Assembly (NCBI GenBank): GCA_033439265.1
Contig: JAVTVX010000013.1
Span: 16,596,500 to 16,660,499, forward strand
Length of the DNA stretch: 64,000 nucleotides
Direction: 5' to 3'
Source: Dillenia suffruticosa
Taxonomy: Eukaryota > Streptophyta > Magnoliopsida > Dilleniales > Dilleniaceae
Shown: piece by piece, positions 11,556 through 24,741 of the stretch
Position numbering within the stretch: the stretch's first letter is position 1
Layout: the number at the start of each line of letters is the position of its first letter
Made by a program: the position numbers and the translations under genes
The notes under the pieces: model-generated
What the model saw: the letters and a program-made list of their open reading frames with translations, nothing else
Told to the model about the DNA's origin: nothing
Databases searched by the model: none

Positions 11556-11928
11556 TTTGTTGAAAAGGAGGAAATACAATTATCAAGCATCATCGGCCAG
11601 CAAGGTTATTCTCATAACTTTATACACGTGTTGCTTGGCCGTCTACATGTTTGTACAAAGGGAATTGGAAAAACCAAAATAATATTTTCTAAAAACCAAT
11701 AACATGACTCGGGTGGACTTTGAAATTAGTTTTGCTTCGAACTTGATAGGAACCGTATTGACATAGATTTATGGTGAAAACAAGTTCTGAAACTTGTAAA
11801 AATCGTCAAGAACATATATCTTGAAATTCTAAGTTTGAATACCAAATACCAAATACCATATGTGGTGTAAGCAACTCATCAAGAATTTATGCTAACTTTA
11901 TGAATTTCTACGCAATTAATTATAGGAG

Positions 11929-11952
11929 GGAGAGAGAGAGAGAGAGAGAGAG
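11929..11952. repeat. (GA)n microsatellite
   Basis: About 12 uninterrupted GA units. It lies in otherwise plain AT-rich intergenic sequence (11556-12576), in which no gene is seen. Confidence 0.9.
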
Positions 11953-12576
11953 CCGTGAAAGATGAAAAGTTTGAGATCATGGGTATACAGAGGGAGCGTC
12001 ACGTACTAGTGTTTGTATCCAACACTAACTCCTCTACTTGTATGTTTCTTGGGGCCGAAGCTTTTGCAAGGGTAAGGGGACCTACGCGCTTTAGTTGTTA
12101 TAAATAATTCGCCAATTACTCAAAAGACATATTTCTTTTTGAAGGGAAGGACATCTTGAACCTAGTAAAAGTGGTTAGGTAATAAAACATAAATTTGGAG
12201 TAGGTTCAGATTCCGCTACAAATTTCACTTAGCAATTAATATTAATATAAATTCATTAACTTAATTTGTATGAATTTCTTCTAATTAAATTATTTGACAA
12301 TATCGAATATGGGTTTTCTCTTTGATGGGTTAAATCACATGCCATGATATTCACCTAATTAAATATATTCATATAAATTAAAAATTGCATATAATTAACA
12401 ATTGTTTTAAAAAAAAAATACATATCTTTGTACATATAAAAACGGGAAGCCGTATAGTTTTATCTTAAAAAAATATTTTTAATTTGAATATTCAACAACA
12501 TTATCAAATAAAAAAGACACATACGAAATTAAACATAAAAAAAAAATTTTAAACAACTTTAAAATAAAAAATTCAG

Positions 12577-13244
12577 AAAATAACCTTATTTTGTCGTGAA
12601 TTGGACTCGCGACACAACGTGGTAGCACTTGATTGGGCGAAGGTTACGTGTCATGTCTTGAAGATGCGACAGTCCGCCTCCTCCCTCCGCCGAGCACTCC
12701 CGTGACACCTCTGCCGCCCCTCTCCCTTCCTCCCCTATCCGCGGCGCTACTCCTCTCCCCCTCGCTCCCCCATGGCTCTCTCTTCCTCCCTCTCCTCGCG
12801 ACACTCTCTCCCGCCCCCCCCGCCGCCATTGGCGCTCCTCCCTCCCTCCCCCCGCCTGCAGCTCTCTCTCCCTCCCTCCCTTCGCAGCTCTCCCTCCCTC
12901 TCTCGCCGGTGGCTGTCTCTCTCTCTCCCTCCCCGTGGCTATCTCTCTCTCTCCCTCCCTCCCCCTGTGGCTATCTCTCTCCCTCCCTCCCCCCGCGGCA
13001 CTCCTCTCTCTCTCTACCCCACATGGCACTTCTCCCTCTCCCTCTCTCCCTCCCCCACTGCCACCCACTGTCGCCGGAGCCCTCTCCCTCCCTTCTCCCG
13101 CGGTGCCCCGATTGGATTATGTCGCGTCTTCAAGACACAACATAACTCATGTTGCAGATTCAACTCGCGACATAGCCTATAGCGGGTTGAACCCCCGACA
13201 TAAGAGGATCATAAATGAAATAATCTTTCGACGAAGGTTGTTTT
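12577..13244. mobile_element. GC-rich CT-repeat block bounded by imperfect inverted repeats (putative non-autonomous DNA element)
   Basis: The left edge (AAAATAACCTT...GTCG, then CGCGACAC and TGTCTTGAAGATGCGACA at about 12650-12670) recurs inverted at the right edge (TGTCGCGTCTTCAAGACA at about 13119-13136, CGCGACAT, and CGACGAAGGTTGTTTT at about 13230-13244). The inner ~23 bp pair well and the outer parts imperfectly. Between them lie about 440 bp of CCCTCT/CTCTCC-type repeats, very GC-rich and almost purely pyrimidine on the plus strand. Long open frames on both strands (12586-13068 minus, Arg/Glu/Gly-rich; 12633-13145 plus, Pro/Ser/Leu-rich) are by-products of the repeat and not credible proteins. 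No clear target duplication was found, so the transposon class is unknown. Confidence 0.55.
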
Positions 13245-13861
13245 AATAATTTTTTTTTTTTTTTTTGGTTTAGATCCATACAAGTCTCCAAATAAAAAGA
13301 CCAAATTACCGACCGGAGGATGGGAGGAAAAAAAGGGATAAGCTAAGAGGAATTTCTAGACTACAACAAAGTCATCTAAAAAATTTTATGCCAGAGAGTG
13401 ACGGACCATGAGATAGAATATTCTAGTCAAGTTTCAAAGTTTATAATGAAAAAAAAAAAAGAAAAAAAAATATGGGCCACACTAGGAGATTAGATACCCC
13501 GTCTGGTTTCAAAATCCTTGTTCACGACCCACTGTATTTCATCTGCAACCCCAGAACACACAAAATGATAATCTCAGATATAAAGAATTTCCAGATGCAT
13601 TTTGTAAAGAAATGCCATGAGAGAGAGAGAGAGAGATCATAGAAAAATAAAACCTGGGGGATTTAATGAAAGGTAAAAGTTTAAATCAACTTTATGTACA
13701 AACCGGAAGCCAATGCTGAAAAGAAGCGATAATCAGCTTTTTATGTACAAGAAAATGAAATCAACTTCTACCCCAAGAGGATTAATTTTATAGAATATGT
13801 ATACTTATAATATGTACACTTGGTTTTTCTTCCGTCATGTCAATCTGCCTGCAAAGCAAGA
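13245..13861. other. 3' flank of ATG11
   Basis: The stretch holds a T-run at about 13249-13266, an A-rich run (13447-13468) and a short GA repeat (13620-13637). The part next to 13861 should include the ATG11 3' untranslated region. The minus strand at the T-run ends ...GGATCTAAACC plus poly(A), which resembles the end of a small retroposon. Confidence 0.45.
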
Positions 13862-16800
13862 TCAGGAAGGATATGCAGAATGAATCGCAGTATTAGGTAG
13901 CATGGCTACTGTCACCACGAAAAATTCACAGCCAACTGGGAGACCAAACGGGTTTGTGCTTGATCCCGAATTTAAGGTTACGAGGTTGTTTCCCATGTCA
14001 ATAGGTGGATTATCAACATGATCGTTCTTCCCGCGATCCATACGATTTGGAGGTAGTGGCCTCACGGTTTTCTGTTCTATATGCACAATCTGTCCAATAA
14101 TGTAGGGAGGTTGGGTTGGGAGATGATCAGTGAACAAAGCTGTGGACTCTGCAGACAAGAAGTAGTGCGAGGAATTCCTGCTAAGTGCCTCGTAATGCCC
14201 AGCTGAATTTAAGAAGAAGGCAGCAATCTCATGGAGTTCGAAACGACCGAAAGATATTTTTTCCTTGTTTGCCTGCCACAAGATTGAGATCGACAGAATG
14301 CTTCAAATGGAAAAAATAAAAAGAAAGGGAGTAAATAAATAATAAACAACAAAGATAGATGCACAGAATTAATGAAGAAGAAGAAGAAGAAGAAGAAGAA
14401 CCATTTCATCTCATAAGGCAAATTTAATCTGTAAAATCTTAAAAACTTAGGCAACAAATGTTCTTCCCAAGGCAGCCATAAAATTGCCTCAATTTAGCAC
14501 ACTAACACAATAGGCTTTAGCTCAAATTGTCATATGAATAACTTGAGGCCCTAGGATGTCATAAACTAAAATTTCTGGTTTTGAGTCTTGCCCCCTCCTT
14601 GTTCCAACCCCACCTTCCCACCAAAAATAAAAAATAAAAATAACACTAAAATAGGGCAGTCTCAGGAATTGGGAGATATCCAAATATTTGACACACATGA
14701 GAAAGTTGTTTCCATAATAGGAAACCGATATGCATGTTTTGTCCTATTAACTCCCCGAGTAACATGGCTCATATGAAAAGGTTCTTAACATCCGAGATAT
14801 GGGGAGAATAGGATTACCTGCTTCTCAAGTTGATGCTTTGTGTATATTGTCTTAACCAGCTCTTTCTTCTCTTCCAACTCCTTCTTAAGCTGTTCATTAA
14901 TAGATTCAACCTTAGAATACCTGTCAAGAAGCTCTGCCCGTTGCCTTAACAATACACCAACTTTATCTGCAAGGACCTTAATACAAGCTCGGAATTCAGC
15001 AGTAGCATCATCCTCGTTCTCATTTATGGAACTGAAAAATCACAGAAAAGGAATTTCAATATCCAGTCAAGTCACCAGCTCCGGACATTAATCACATAAA
15101 GGAACAGCTGTCATTCAGAAAAAACTTGCTTCACAGAGTCAAAAAATCAGAAGTTAAGGCATGAACTGTTAAAAGATTTCGCTTGGCTTATGATTTCTAT
15201 CTCAAATTACTCATATTAAGATGCTTCGCATATAAAATGATATTGCTGAGGATGTTCGCATTGTGTATGTGCTGAATCAAGATTTCATGCAGAATATGAG
15301 GTCAGCATATTACCAGCGAAGTGTCCTTTAATTTAAGGGTTTTGTGAGATGAAGAAAACAGGAGAACAAGTAGGAACAAGCCACTTCCCTTGTCCTTGTC
15401 ATTAAGTAGCAATAACAGAAGACTAAGAAAAGTCCAGAACATAAGACGATTGATTTCAATTGTTAGTGAAGAAAACTGCACATATAGTATCGATTAAAGG
15501 TTCGAGCATAAAAAAGGCTTGAATAATAACAAATAAATTAGCTCACTAATTTTGCTTACATACACTATGTGCCAGAAACTTATAGGATCTTGAGAGTCAA
15601 TCACACTGGTATTTTAAAATTTCTAATAGCATCCAAGTTGTATACTTAACATTTCAAAATCAGTAGATTGATGCAACCACCCACAGGCAAGAGCCAAATT
15701 CCTGGCCCAAAGGAGAGAGGTGCATCACCTCCCCCAGGAGGCATGCGAATATATCAGACATAAGCACAACAAGAATGCTCATATCTGATGAGGATCGTGA
15801 TTTCAAATTTTAAACAAAACAAGAAAGCATTCAAGAAAGAAAAATCAATAATTAAAAGCCTTTCACAAGCTCATCCCAGGGGAGAAGATTAAGAAACAGG
15901 CGCTGGATCAACCCAGCAATTTATCATGTTAAGGAAAAAGACAAGTATTTCTTACATGTTTCGCAATCCATGTTCAATTTAAGGAGCCTTCAATCAGAAT
16001 TCCTAGATCGCACAGAAAGCAAGAAAGAAAACGCAAAGCCTCAAACAGACGGGTCTATTAACTCCCATAAAATGCCAAGGGTAGCTTCTCCATGGTCCCG
16101 TGTGGTGACTTGCCTTTCATTTGTCATATCAGTTTTCCTTTTTTATTCTTTTCCAATTTTCCATTCTTTTACCCCAACAAATAAAAGAAAGACTTCAACT
16201 TTCTTTTCTCTTGAACTACAACTGATTTCTACTTCTCCAGGTAGAATGTATAAAGAAACCTTTTCAGCTTTATGAAAGGATCTTAGATTCAAACACCCAG
16301 AAACATATCTCAACTCAAATATTTACAGCTTCAGCTACTGCTACAAAACCCTCAGCTTTAATATATTAAATACAATCACCCCCTCTAAAAAATAAAAGAT
16401 AAATCAAAAGAACTGAACACACACATACACACACAAGTGATCATCTCAAGTTCTACATCTGTGGACCTTTAACTCCTCATTCCCAGACACCATAATAAGT
16501 TGGTCTCTGATAGAGAAAACTTAATTGCTTCAGGGTGGCATCTATGGCATGGTGGGAAGGAAATGACTCATAACTGCTCTTCATGAAATTAATAGCCAAA
16601 AAAACAAAATTTCAGGGACTAGATAAAGAGAATACTGTTTCCTATTCTCACCCCAGTTTCTGCTAGTGTTCTTTAAACTAGTAGAGCAGCTGGTAATCCA
16701 GATGAATCAGGATCAAGAGAGGAGTGACAACACTCAAATAATTCCTTCAACCATTTAAGTCAAAAAGAATATCATCCTCCCCAGGTCTAATTAAAAAAGG

Positions 16801-19800
16801 ATCAGCACCAGGGGCAGGTAATGATACATACTAACTTGGCTTTGTTTTCCAACCGAATTCAGGAGTCAAGCTATTTCATACCATGATGATTTTGCTATTT
16901 ATCAACATATGGTATGTCAAAGAAAATTATTTTCAACACAGCACGGATTACTGGTTAGAACACATGCAAGCAAAAGCTTTCAAATTACATATCACATTAG
17001 CTCAATTTGCATTTGTGAGCACCTGTCATGCTGAAGAAAAAGATGCAAGAAAGTAGTAGTTGTTGAAACAACATATTAAAGGTACTAATGACTGTATGGC
17101 ATCAAGTGACTTACTTAGACAGAGACTGAGACAGTGTTCGCAAGGAATCAACAAAAGCAGCTATCCCACCCGAAGCATTGACACAGGTCCTGAGCCTTTC
17201 AAAAAGACCCCGCATTTTCACAGCAGAGGCACGAAGAGCACTGTACTCTGAGGCCCTTCGGTCTGCCGCACAGAGATGAGTTTGAGCTTCTTCTCTTGCT
17301 TCGTGCAGGCGATTCTCTAAGTGGGCACAATTCATCTACCATATGAACAAGAAATAAATAAATTCTAACAAGAAGCGAGTAGCACATAACATCAAATATA
17401 AATTAGGCAATTAAAGACCTACAATTAACATCTGCAGCAATACTATGATATCTACCTATTAGACCCCTCAGTAACATCAAAGAAGAACAATAAAACAGAC
17501 TCCATGTAGATATTTTTGTCATAAAACTAAATTTTTGCAACATCTTGCAGGAAAAAAAAATACATACGTACATACATATATATGAAGCCCTAAAAATCAG
17601 TAGAATTCTCGGATCACAGATTGACATAAGATCTAGATATCCCAAGGAATAGTCTACATAATGTAACAAGAGTGTAAAGCAATCAAACACACGACCTCAC
17701 ATCAGAGAAAGAAAAGAAAAACAAGGCTTATGTATTTCATTATCTGAAAGATCACATGCCCCAAGTCTAGGGGCCCCTTTAAGATCAGATAAAACCAGCA
17801 GCCTAATCCTCAATACAGGACTTAAAGGAATGAATGCGATTAATGCAACCTTTCACCCATTTGAGAGGGTAGAGAAGAAAGAGAATGTCAAATCAATGTA
17901 GTGACCAGATCATTCCTACATTCTCAATGTCATGTATTGCATGTATCTTCCATTTATTCAGTATCAAATGCCCTATAACATGTTGAACTTATAGCAAACT
18001 GAATTTCTGTGTAGTTAGGAGGATAATTTAAGTTTGCATTAGCTATCTTATATATTATATACAGAAGTTAATGTTTCTAACTTATAATGGGCAACTCTTT
18101 TGATACATTCCTCCCATAAACTGCTATATTCCAATCCGGAGAGAGCTTGAACTTATATAAGTTTCCACCTAGAATGGCGGATTATGAAGGGGGGAACCCT
18201 CTTATCACCCTTCACTTTCCCAATGAAAGCACTTAATCTCAAACCAAGCCAATGGGCTCTATGCTTTCATTTGCATGCTAGATGTTTAGGCCTCAATGAT
18301 GAGCACCTTCCCCCACACCGCCCCGCTGGGGGGGGGGGGGTGGGACTCCCTATACATGACTAGAGAAGGAATCACAGGAGCTCTCCAAAACTGGCTACCC
18401 TGAGCAATCACAAAGAAATTGGTTGGAACGTCCTTAAGAGGCTGATCATACTTCCTCCTCCCCCCTTTTTGGAAAGGTACTCAAGGTCAATATTCATCCT
18501 ATCTATTCCTTTCCTTTGGCTTGGGGGGGTGGGGAACAACATTTGACAGACACGGCTTCTTTCTAGAAGTGGCCGTGCAACATAGACTATGAATGCTACA
18601 ATAAGGTTTTAGCTCCTACATAAAATTGAAACCAACTCAAAAAAGAGATTCTATGATGGAGTGAAAAGAGAATAGAGAGATCAAGACTCAAAAGTAGAAC
18701 TCTAAACAAAATAGAAAAATAGATAATCTGAAACCTTACGTGAATTGCAAAAGGGCAACATTATGCATAATATGTTCTACATCAAGGAAACATTATCACC
18801 TTTAACCAAACCATTGAAAGATTAAAAAGAAAAAGAAAACCAGCAAAGTAGACTTTCAAGTCTAACCCCTCCAATGGCCACTGGAACCAAATCTACCACT
18901 AGTAATAAAGCAAGATATCTAAGCACAAATGATTTTATGCCTTTAACCAAACCATTGAAAGATTAAAAAGAAAAAGAAAACCAGCAAAGTAGACTTTCAA
19001 GTCTAACCCCTCCAATGGCCACTGGAACCAAATCTACCACTAGTAATAAAGCAAGATATCTAAGCACAAATGATTTTATGCCTTCTGCATCACTAACCGA
19101 CAAAATGAACCCTAGGTCTTTAGCTTTCAAAGTAGAATCAGTTATCTCATTATTAATAAGGACCCCCCCCCCAAAAAAAAAGGTGCCCACAGCCAAAAGA
19201 ACCAAAGAAAAAAGAGGCAACAGATAAACATGCTTCTGCTTGCCACCTTCAATCTGCACATGAAACCATGTACCATGCTTCATGAAGGTGCTATTTTTAT
19301 TAAACATAAATTTCCAGTTTCAATTTAAATTTACATTTCTTACATATTATTTTACTCAATAGCTGAATGTTGTAGTCTTGATAAATATCCAACTCCTTAC
19401 TAAAAGTACTATATGAAATGTAAATCAATGAGTATAGCTATTTATATCAATGAGATTACTGGCATGTCCCAGTTATAGTCACATTAATCATGTAATTCTT
19501 TAGCAAGTATCCGTTTAACTTATGAAACTGAGCTGATAATTCATTAAGTAATACCTGTGATTCATCAACAAGCTTCCGACTGACTTCTAGCTCCCTTCCA
19601 AGCACAGTCAACTCGTCCAATGCAGTTTTAAGCTTGCTTTCGGTTTCGTTCAATAGGTTCGTTTTTACCACAAGTTGGTTCTGCAATTCTGAAACCTGAT
19701 CATTAGTGACTTTGGAAATTAACCCTGCATCAGCCGCTGCCTTGCAAGGTAAAATATCTTGAGGTTCAGGCATGCTCTCAGCAGTGGAGCTATTTGCCAA

Positions 19801-22800
19801 TGCCATGCTAGGCTGCTCAATCTTATCTTTTCCATTTTTCCCACTTACACTGACATGCAGGTCCTCGTCTTGTGGTTCTCGCATCGATGAATCCAATTGG
19901 GGATTCAACATCCCAGTCAACTCCGTCATGCTTTCATCCACCCCTCGTTGGGCCTTGCCTTGTTGCCCAGGCAAAAGCCCTAATTTCATATCTACAGAAT
20001 TAGAAGCACATGAAACTTCATCCATCGGTTCACTTGATAGATAAGGCACATTATGCCCTCCATTACCTGAGATCTCTGATTTGCATTCATCAGCCTTTGC
20101 AGCCATAAGACCAAATTCAGATGCATCCTTATTGCCTGAGAGCTTTTGTGATTCCATATATTGATCAGACAATCTCTGTTCTAGTTCTTGTATGCGTTTT
20201 TCATATGACACGCACTGCATTTGCTTCATCCTCAGCATAGATTGAAGCTGCTTTCCATACTCATCCTTCAGGCGCAGTGCTTCTGCTGTTTTCTCTGCAG
20301 CACTCTTCAGTATGCTATCTAACTTACTATCATCAAGGGATTCACATTCAACCTCGGGGCTTAAGGAACATATCAAGGCTATTGCAGAAGCAAGTTCAGC
20401 CTTTAGCTTTGCATTCTCAACTTCTATCTTGCTAGTTCCAGCTATCTCTACCAAATCACAGCCCTCGAGAAGTTCCTCAGATTCATCTTTCTCAAGGGTG
20501 TCTGCAGCATTATCTCCAACTTCAGCTGACTGTGAATTGTCACTTGGTGCAGAAAAGGAACCCTTAGAACTTCCTTGCTTCTCACTTCTAGAAGCAAATC
20601 CTGCCAAATATTCAGGGGCATAATTGTCAAGGTCCACAATGTCAATGTCAAGCAGACTAGTGTCGAAAGGACTTATATTGACATCACACTGGCTGGGAGT
20701 ATCATATAAGCCCAAGGATTCCAAGATCTCCTTCGGTATGTATGCACTATGCGTTTTCAAGAAATCTTCTCGTTTCCTAACTTCAATCTCCCTCTTCGCA
20801 GCAAGCTTTTCAGCTAATTGTCCAGCCATGCCCATGTAAAGCTTCACAGAAGCTTTTCGCCTCACTACTTCTGCAAGGCAAGCTCTATATGCAGGGCCAA
20901 TCCCACGGACCAGCTTCAGACCCTCAAATAAATTGTCCTGATGCATCATTGCCTCTTTGAAAACTGGAAATTGAAAGCGAACATCTTTTATGAAGTACTG
21001 AATATATGCTATCTTCTGCATGTAATTGTGGACAAAAACGTTCATTTCGTTCTTTTTATCCTTGCAGAAATTTAGCAGATTGGAAATTGAACGATCACAC
21101 GCCTGCATCTTAGGCAGGTGATTTTTGTCATGGACATCATACATGGGGCCCAAGGCTGAAACAGCATCATGTGGTCGAAGTGAGGATGACAACTGGCTAG
21201 TCAAACAGTCATCAACCAGTTTCTTGACTATGTTGACGTCTTTGCTACATAAATTGCATTGAGTTTGGTCAAAATCTATAATTCATTCCCAAAATAATGC
21301 ATCAAATACAGCTAATAAAGCAAAATCAAGCAGGCAGAATTATATAGGAAAGACAGAGTACAGCAGCTTATTACGCAGAGCGACGTTTCTGGGACTTCAG
21401 CCTGGCTGTTGGATACAAATATGTCCCTATGATTCCGACCGGGTAATACATAAACTTCAGGAGGCAGGGAATTAGCTAAAGGGAATCAAGGATTTAGATG
21501 AAGTAGACACTGAAAACTATAGTTTTTATGATAGTAAGGATTAAAGGCTATTAAGCTATAATTGTAAATAATTAGTAAGATTGTCCTTTTTGAAGTTCAA
21601 AATTACAACTAGATAAATGAAAGGTTTTGTAATTTTGCAATTTCGTGGCTGGGACATGTTGGTTTAAAAAAATGAGATTGTTCAGTCATTTTTAACCTAA
21701 CCCTTAAAACATAGATCCTCACCCGCTGTGATCAGAAAGTACCATTAAGGCTTTGAATCAGAGAATGGGAGAGAGGGAGAGATCGAGATGTCAGCTCAAA
21801 GTAAGAAGGAGGAGAGGATGGAACTAAAGCTATTTCTCCATTTCCTCCTCTCCCTCCTTTGAGGTGTTGTGTCTGAATATGAAACCACAAACCTCAAGTC
21901 CGACCCATGTCCATGTTGAGTCATGTCAACACATACTTGGCGAAAACAAGCCAAGTTCAGTTAAAAAGACGATTATACAACTGAATCAGAGTTTCTGAAT
22001 CACCATTTATTCTTAATAATGTTGGACATGAACCAAGTCAAACATGCGGATGGCATGTACATGTCCAACATGCTTTGGGCACTCTGATACGCTAGCTGGT
22101 TGGTGTTAGATTTATAGAGCTTATCCTCCTTATATATATCATCTTATTAATAATATTCTTCTTTTTTCTATCAGGAAAAAATAATTCAAAGATGTCCCTT
22201 CCATTTCTCGAGAAGTAACAACATGAACCATGAATACACCTCATATGTACTTTTTGTGCAAATAAGGAATACAACATAAAATAAATAGTAAAAACAAAAA
22301 TGATATGAACTATCATGACAACAAGCATCAAAGAGAGAGAACAATCTTTTTCCCAGAGTCCAAAATCACTGAGATTCAATGCTCCTGCTTCTAGGAATAT
22401 GATGATATTCCAATATCTATCAAGACAGGGAAAAAATTAAAGTCCATGAAAAAGACTACCACCTACATTAATGAAGATCCCAGCTCTAATGAATGCTGGA
22501 GGGTAACCACTAAACTAGAATCAAGGAAATGAAGGAACCAAAATTCTTCATTCTTCACAACCAAAGTTCAGAAGAACCACGACAACCTATTATTTATCCA
22601 AAATCTTATGGAATGTATGTTGAGGTGATAGAATAGCAACTTAATCCTGGGGACCAAAATTAGTAACTGTTACAAATTTTTAGTATCAATGATCTTCCAC
22701 AAACATATGAGACAGCAAATGTTGCATAATCATAATATCAATAGCCCATAGGCAATATAAATCTAGCACCAGTCTTCAAATTCAGCAAGTTCATTAATTA

Positions 22801-24035
22801 GGCCTTAATGCGTCAAAAGGAAACAGCACAAGTTGTTCTACCAGGGAAATTTTGGATTGAGCAATGAGATCAAACCAGTCAAAGGATCAAAACATTATAT
22901 GCTCATCACTTAGAACAACACAATCATAAACCATAATGTAGTTAAAAAATGATTGACTTGATGCATTCTTAAAGAAGACAACAGGAAATCCACAAAAAAT
23001 TTCAATGAGACAGAAACCAATCAGCAAATGACAAAAGGATTTTCTAAATGAAGACAAATTCCAAGTAAATGAAAGAGCTTAGAAAACCAACCTGAGAGAC
23101 TGCATTATACTCTTTTGTTCAGTGATATAACGCTGATGCTCTTTGATAGTCAACTCTATATCCCTAATTGGCAAAGAAGCTTTGCTTGAAAACAGTTCTT
23201 CGACCTTGCTCCTAAGCTCCACAAACATCTCTTTAAATCGAGCAACCTTAGTCTCAAACTGCCTGTGTGAGTTGCTACAGTTCTCCATACACTTCCGCAA
23301 GTTATCTTCCTTCACAAGATCAAGCAAACACCTGCGGTAATCCGTCTGTAATGCAGGGTGAAGCTTGCAGGACCTTAGCTTCTCGATGTCTCTCCCAAAA
23401 TTTACCAGCCAATCAGAATGACAACGATGCTGCTGAAAGTAATGCTTCATGAAATCCGCAAACATTTGTTGAATCATCCCATAATAAAGGTCCAAATTTC
23501 CCCTGGCAATGTCCAGTGCCCTCTCTTGCACCATTTGCTCCCTCAAAAGCCTTTCACAAGCTTCAAATTTCACTTTGCTACGGCAATAAATCACATGCCC
23601 ACGTTGATAATGGTAGCGGAACTGCCTTTCATACGAGGGCAAAGCCTTAAGAGCAGGATCAGAAGCATCATCCAAAGGCTGGGGGTTGTGGGAAGAAGCA
23701 GGCAATGGTGGGTCTGCAATTTCAATTATTTCAATCTGCTCGGGCGCAGGAGGAGGCGCATTGTTCTGCAACCGAGCTTTATTGAATAGAAACACTTCTT
23801 GGTCATCTGCTGGAAGCTTATAGGACGAAAGAGGGCGGTGGGTTTCAAGCTTCTGGTCTGAACAAAGAAGAAGCTGATCACTGACCGGTATTGCAGCCGC
23901 AGATTCCATGTATCTCTGAACTCCTTCAACGGGTGTGGTTTCATCACATCCAATCTCAAAGGAGTGTCCGTTCTCAGCAACATGAACAAGCAGGCTTCCA
24001 CGCCGAGGCATATCTTCTCCATAATTGCCACTCAT
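13862..24035 (-). CDS. ATG11: Autophagy-related protein 11 (ATG11), complete, five coding exons
   Basis: Exons (transcription order): 24035-23092, 21244-19555, 17335-17115, 15031-14818, 14272-13862. All introns are GT-AG and the phases close, giving 1159 codons plus stop, close to Arabidopsis ATG11 (1148 aa). ATG11 is the cytosolic scaffold that links the ATG1-ATG13-ATG101 kinase complex to forming autophagosomes and acts in selective autophagy, including mitophagy. Visible landmarks are the ubiquitin-like start (LLVHVAENGHSFEI), DASDPALKALPSYERQFRYH (about 128-147), and the central block DAVSALGPMYDVHDKNHLP and VRGIGPAYRACLAEVVRRKA. A long coiled-coil part follows (IEVENAKLKAELASAIA; residues about 520-880), then AREEAQTHLCAADRRAS and the C-terminal ATG11 domain (ANKEKISFGRFELHEIAAF to VGCEFFVVTVAMLPNTAIH). 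I start at MSGNYGEDM, which matches the family, and not at the in-frame ATG six codons upstream. Confidence 0.97.
14374..14400. repeat. (AAG)n microsatellite in ATG11 intron 4
   Basis: About nine AAG units on the plus strand, within the last ATG11 intron (14273-14817), well away from the splice sites. Confidence 0.9.
18799..19084. repeat. Perfect 141-bp tandem duplication in ATG11 intron 2
   Basis: The unit starting CCTTTAACCAAACCATTG at 18799 is repeated without a visible mismatch from 18940, and the match runs four bases into the following sequence. The copies lie in the 2.2-kb intron between exons 2 and 3 (17336-19554). Absence of divergence implies a recent duplication, or an assembly artefact. 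Confidence 0.92.
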
Positions 24036-24741
24036 CTTATCCACCAAAAACAATTAACGTCTACCACAATTACTACCAAAAATAGAACTAAAACTCAATA
24101 TAAGAAGCTGCAAATCAACCAATCTCAACAAGACTTATTTGATTACTAAGCCTTGATAAAGACCCCAAAACTATCGCCAACCCACCATCAAGCCAAACTC
24201 ACAAGAACCCTCCAAAAATATCATCAAATAAACACTAGTTCTTGTTGGATTAGACTTCAAAACTCACAAAAGTCTAATCCCGGATGGAAACAAATTCCGA
24301 AATTCTAACACAAGTAAAAATCCTTCACCCTTGATGACAAAGAAAAAAAAAAAAAAAAGAAAAAACCCTAATGAACCCAAAATAAGACAGACCCACCAAA
24401 GCTTCGTAGATAAAAACCAAAATGATATTGACCCTTCAGAAATTCCCCCAAAATTCAACCGACCCACCAATTATTTCTTCAATCAAAAACAATTCTTCTT
24501 GAACCGCAGTAGGATGAGAACTTTCCTCGAAAGAAACCACAAACCCCAAGTTCAAGCCCACAAACAAAAATCAATCATAACATAGAACAAACGAGGAAAC
24601 TTCTTTAAACACCGGCCAATCACAAAAAGATGAGACCTTGAACAGCCGATGACGTTGATGATGAAGACAAAGATCAGATTTTCGGAAAAAAAAAACCCAC
24701 GATTACGTGCTGAGAACGATCTGTTACTATATAAATATTTG
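24036..24741 (-). promoter_or_regulatory. ATG11 leader and core promoter
   Basis: On the minus strand a TATA box (ATATTTATATAG) lies at about 24727-24739. The ~690 bp from there to the ATG is long for a leader. A possible donor (CAAG/GTCTCA, near 24640) and AG-ending sites near 24060 suggest a 5' untranslated intron, as is common in plants. That intron is inferred and not proven. A-runs at 24335-24358 lie inside this region. Confidence 0.4.

Noticed and set aside
12586..13145. Long overlapping open frames on both strands (Arg/Glu/Gly-rich and Pro/Ser/Leu-rich)
   Set aside because: They are translations of a CT/GA repeat with no stops possible in most frames; low complexity and lack of any domain rule out real proteins.
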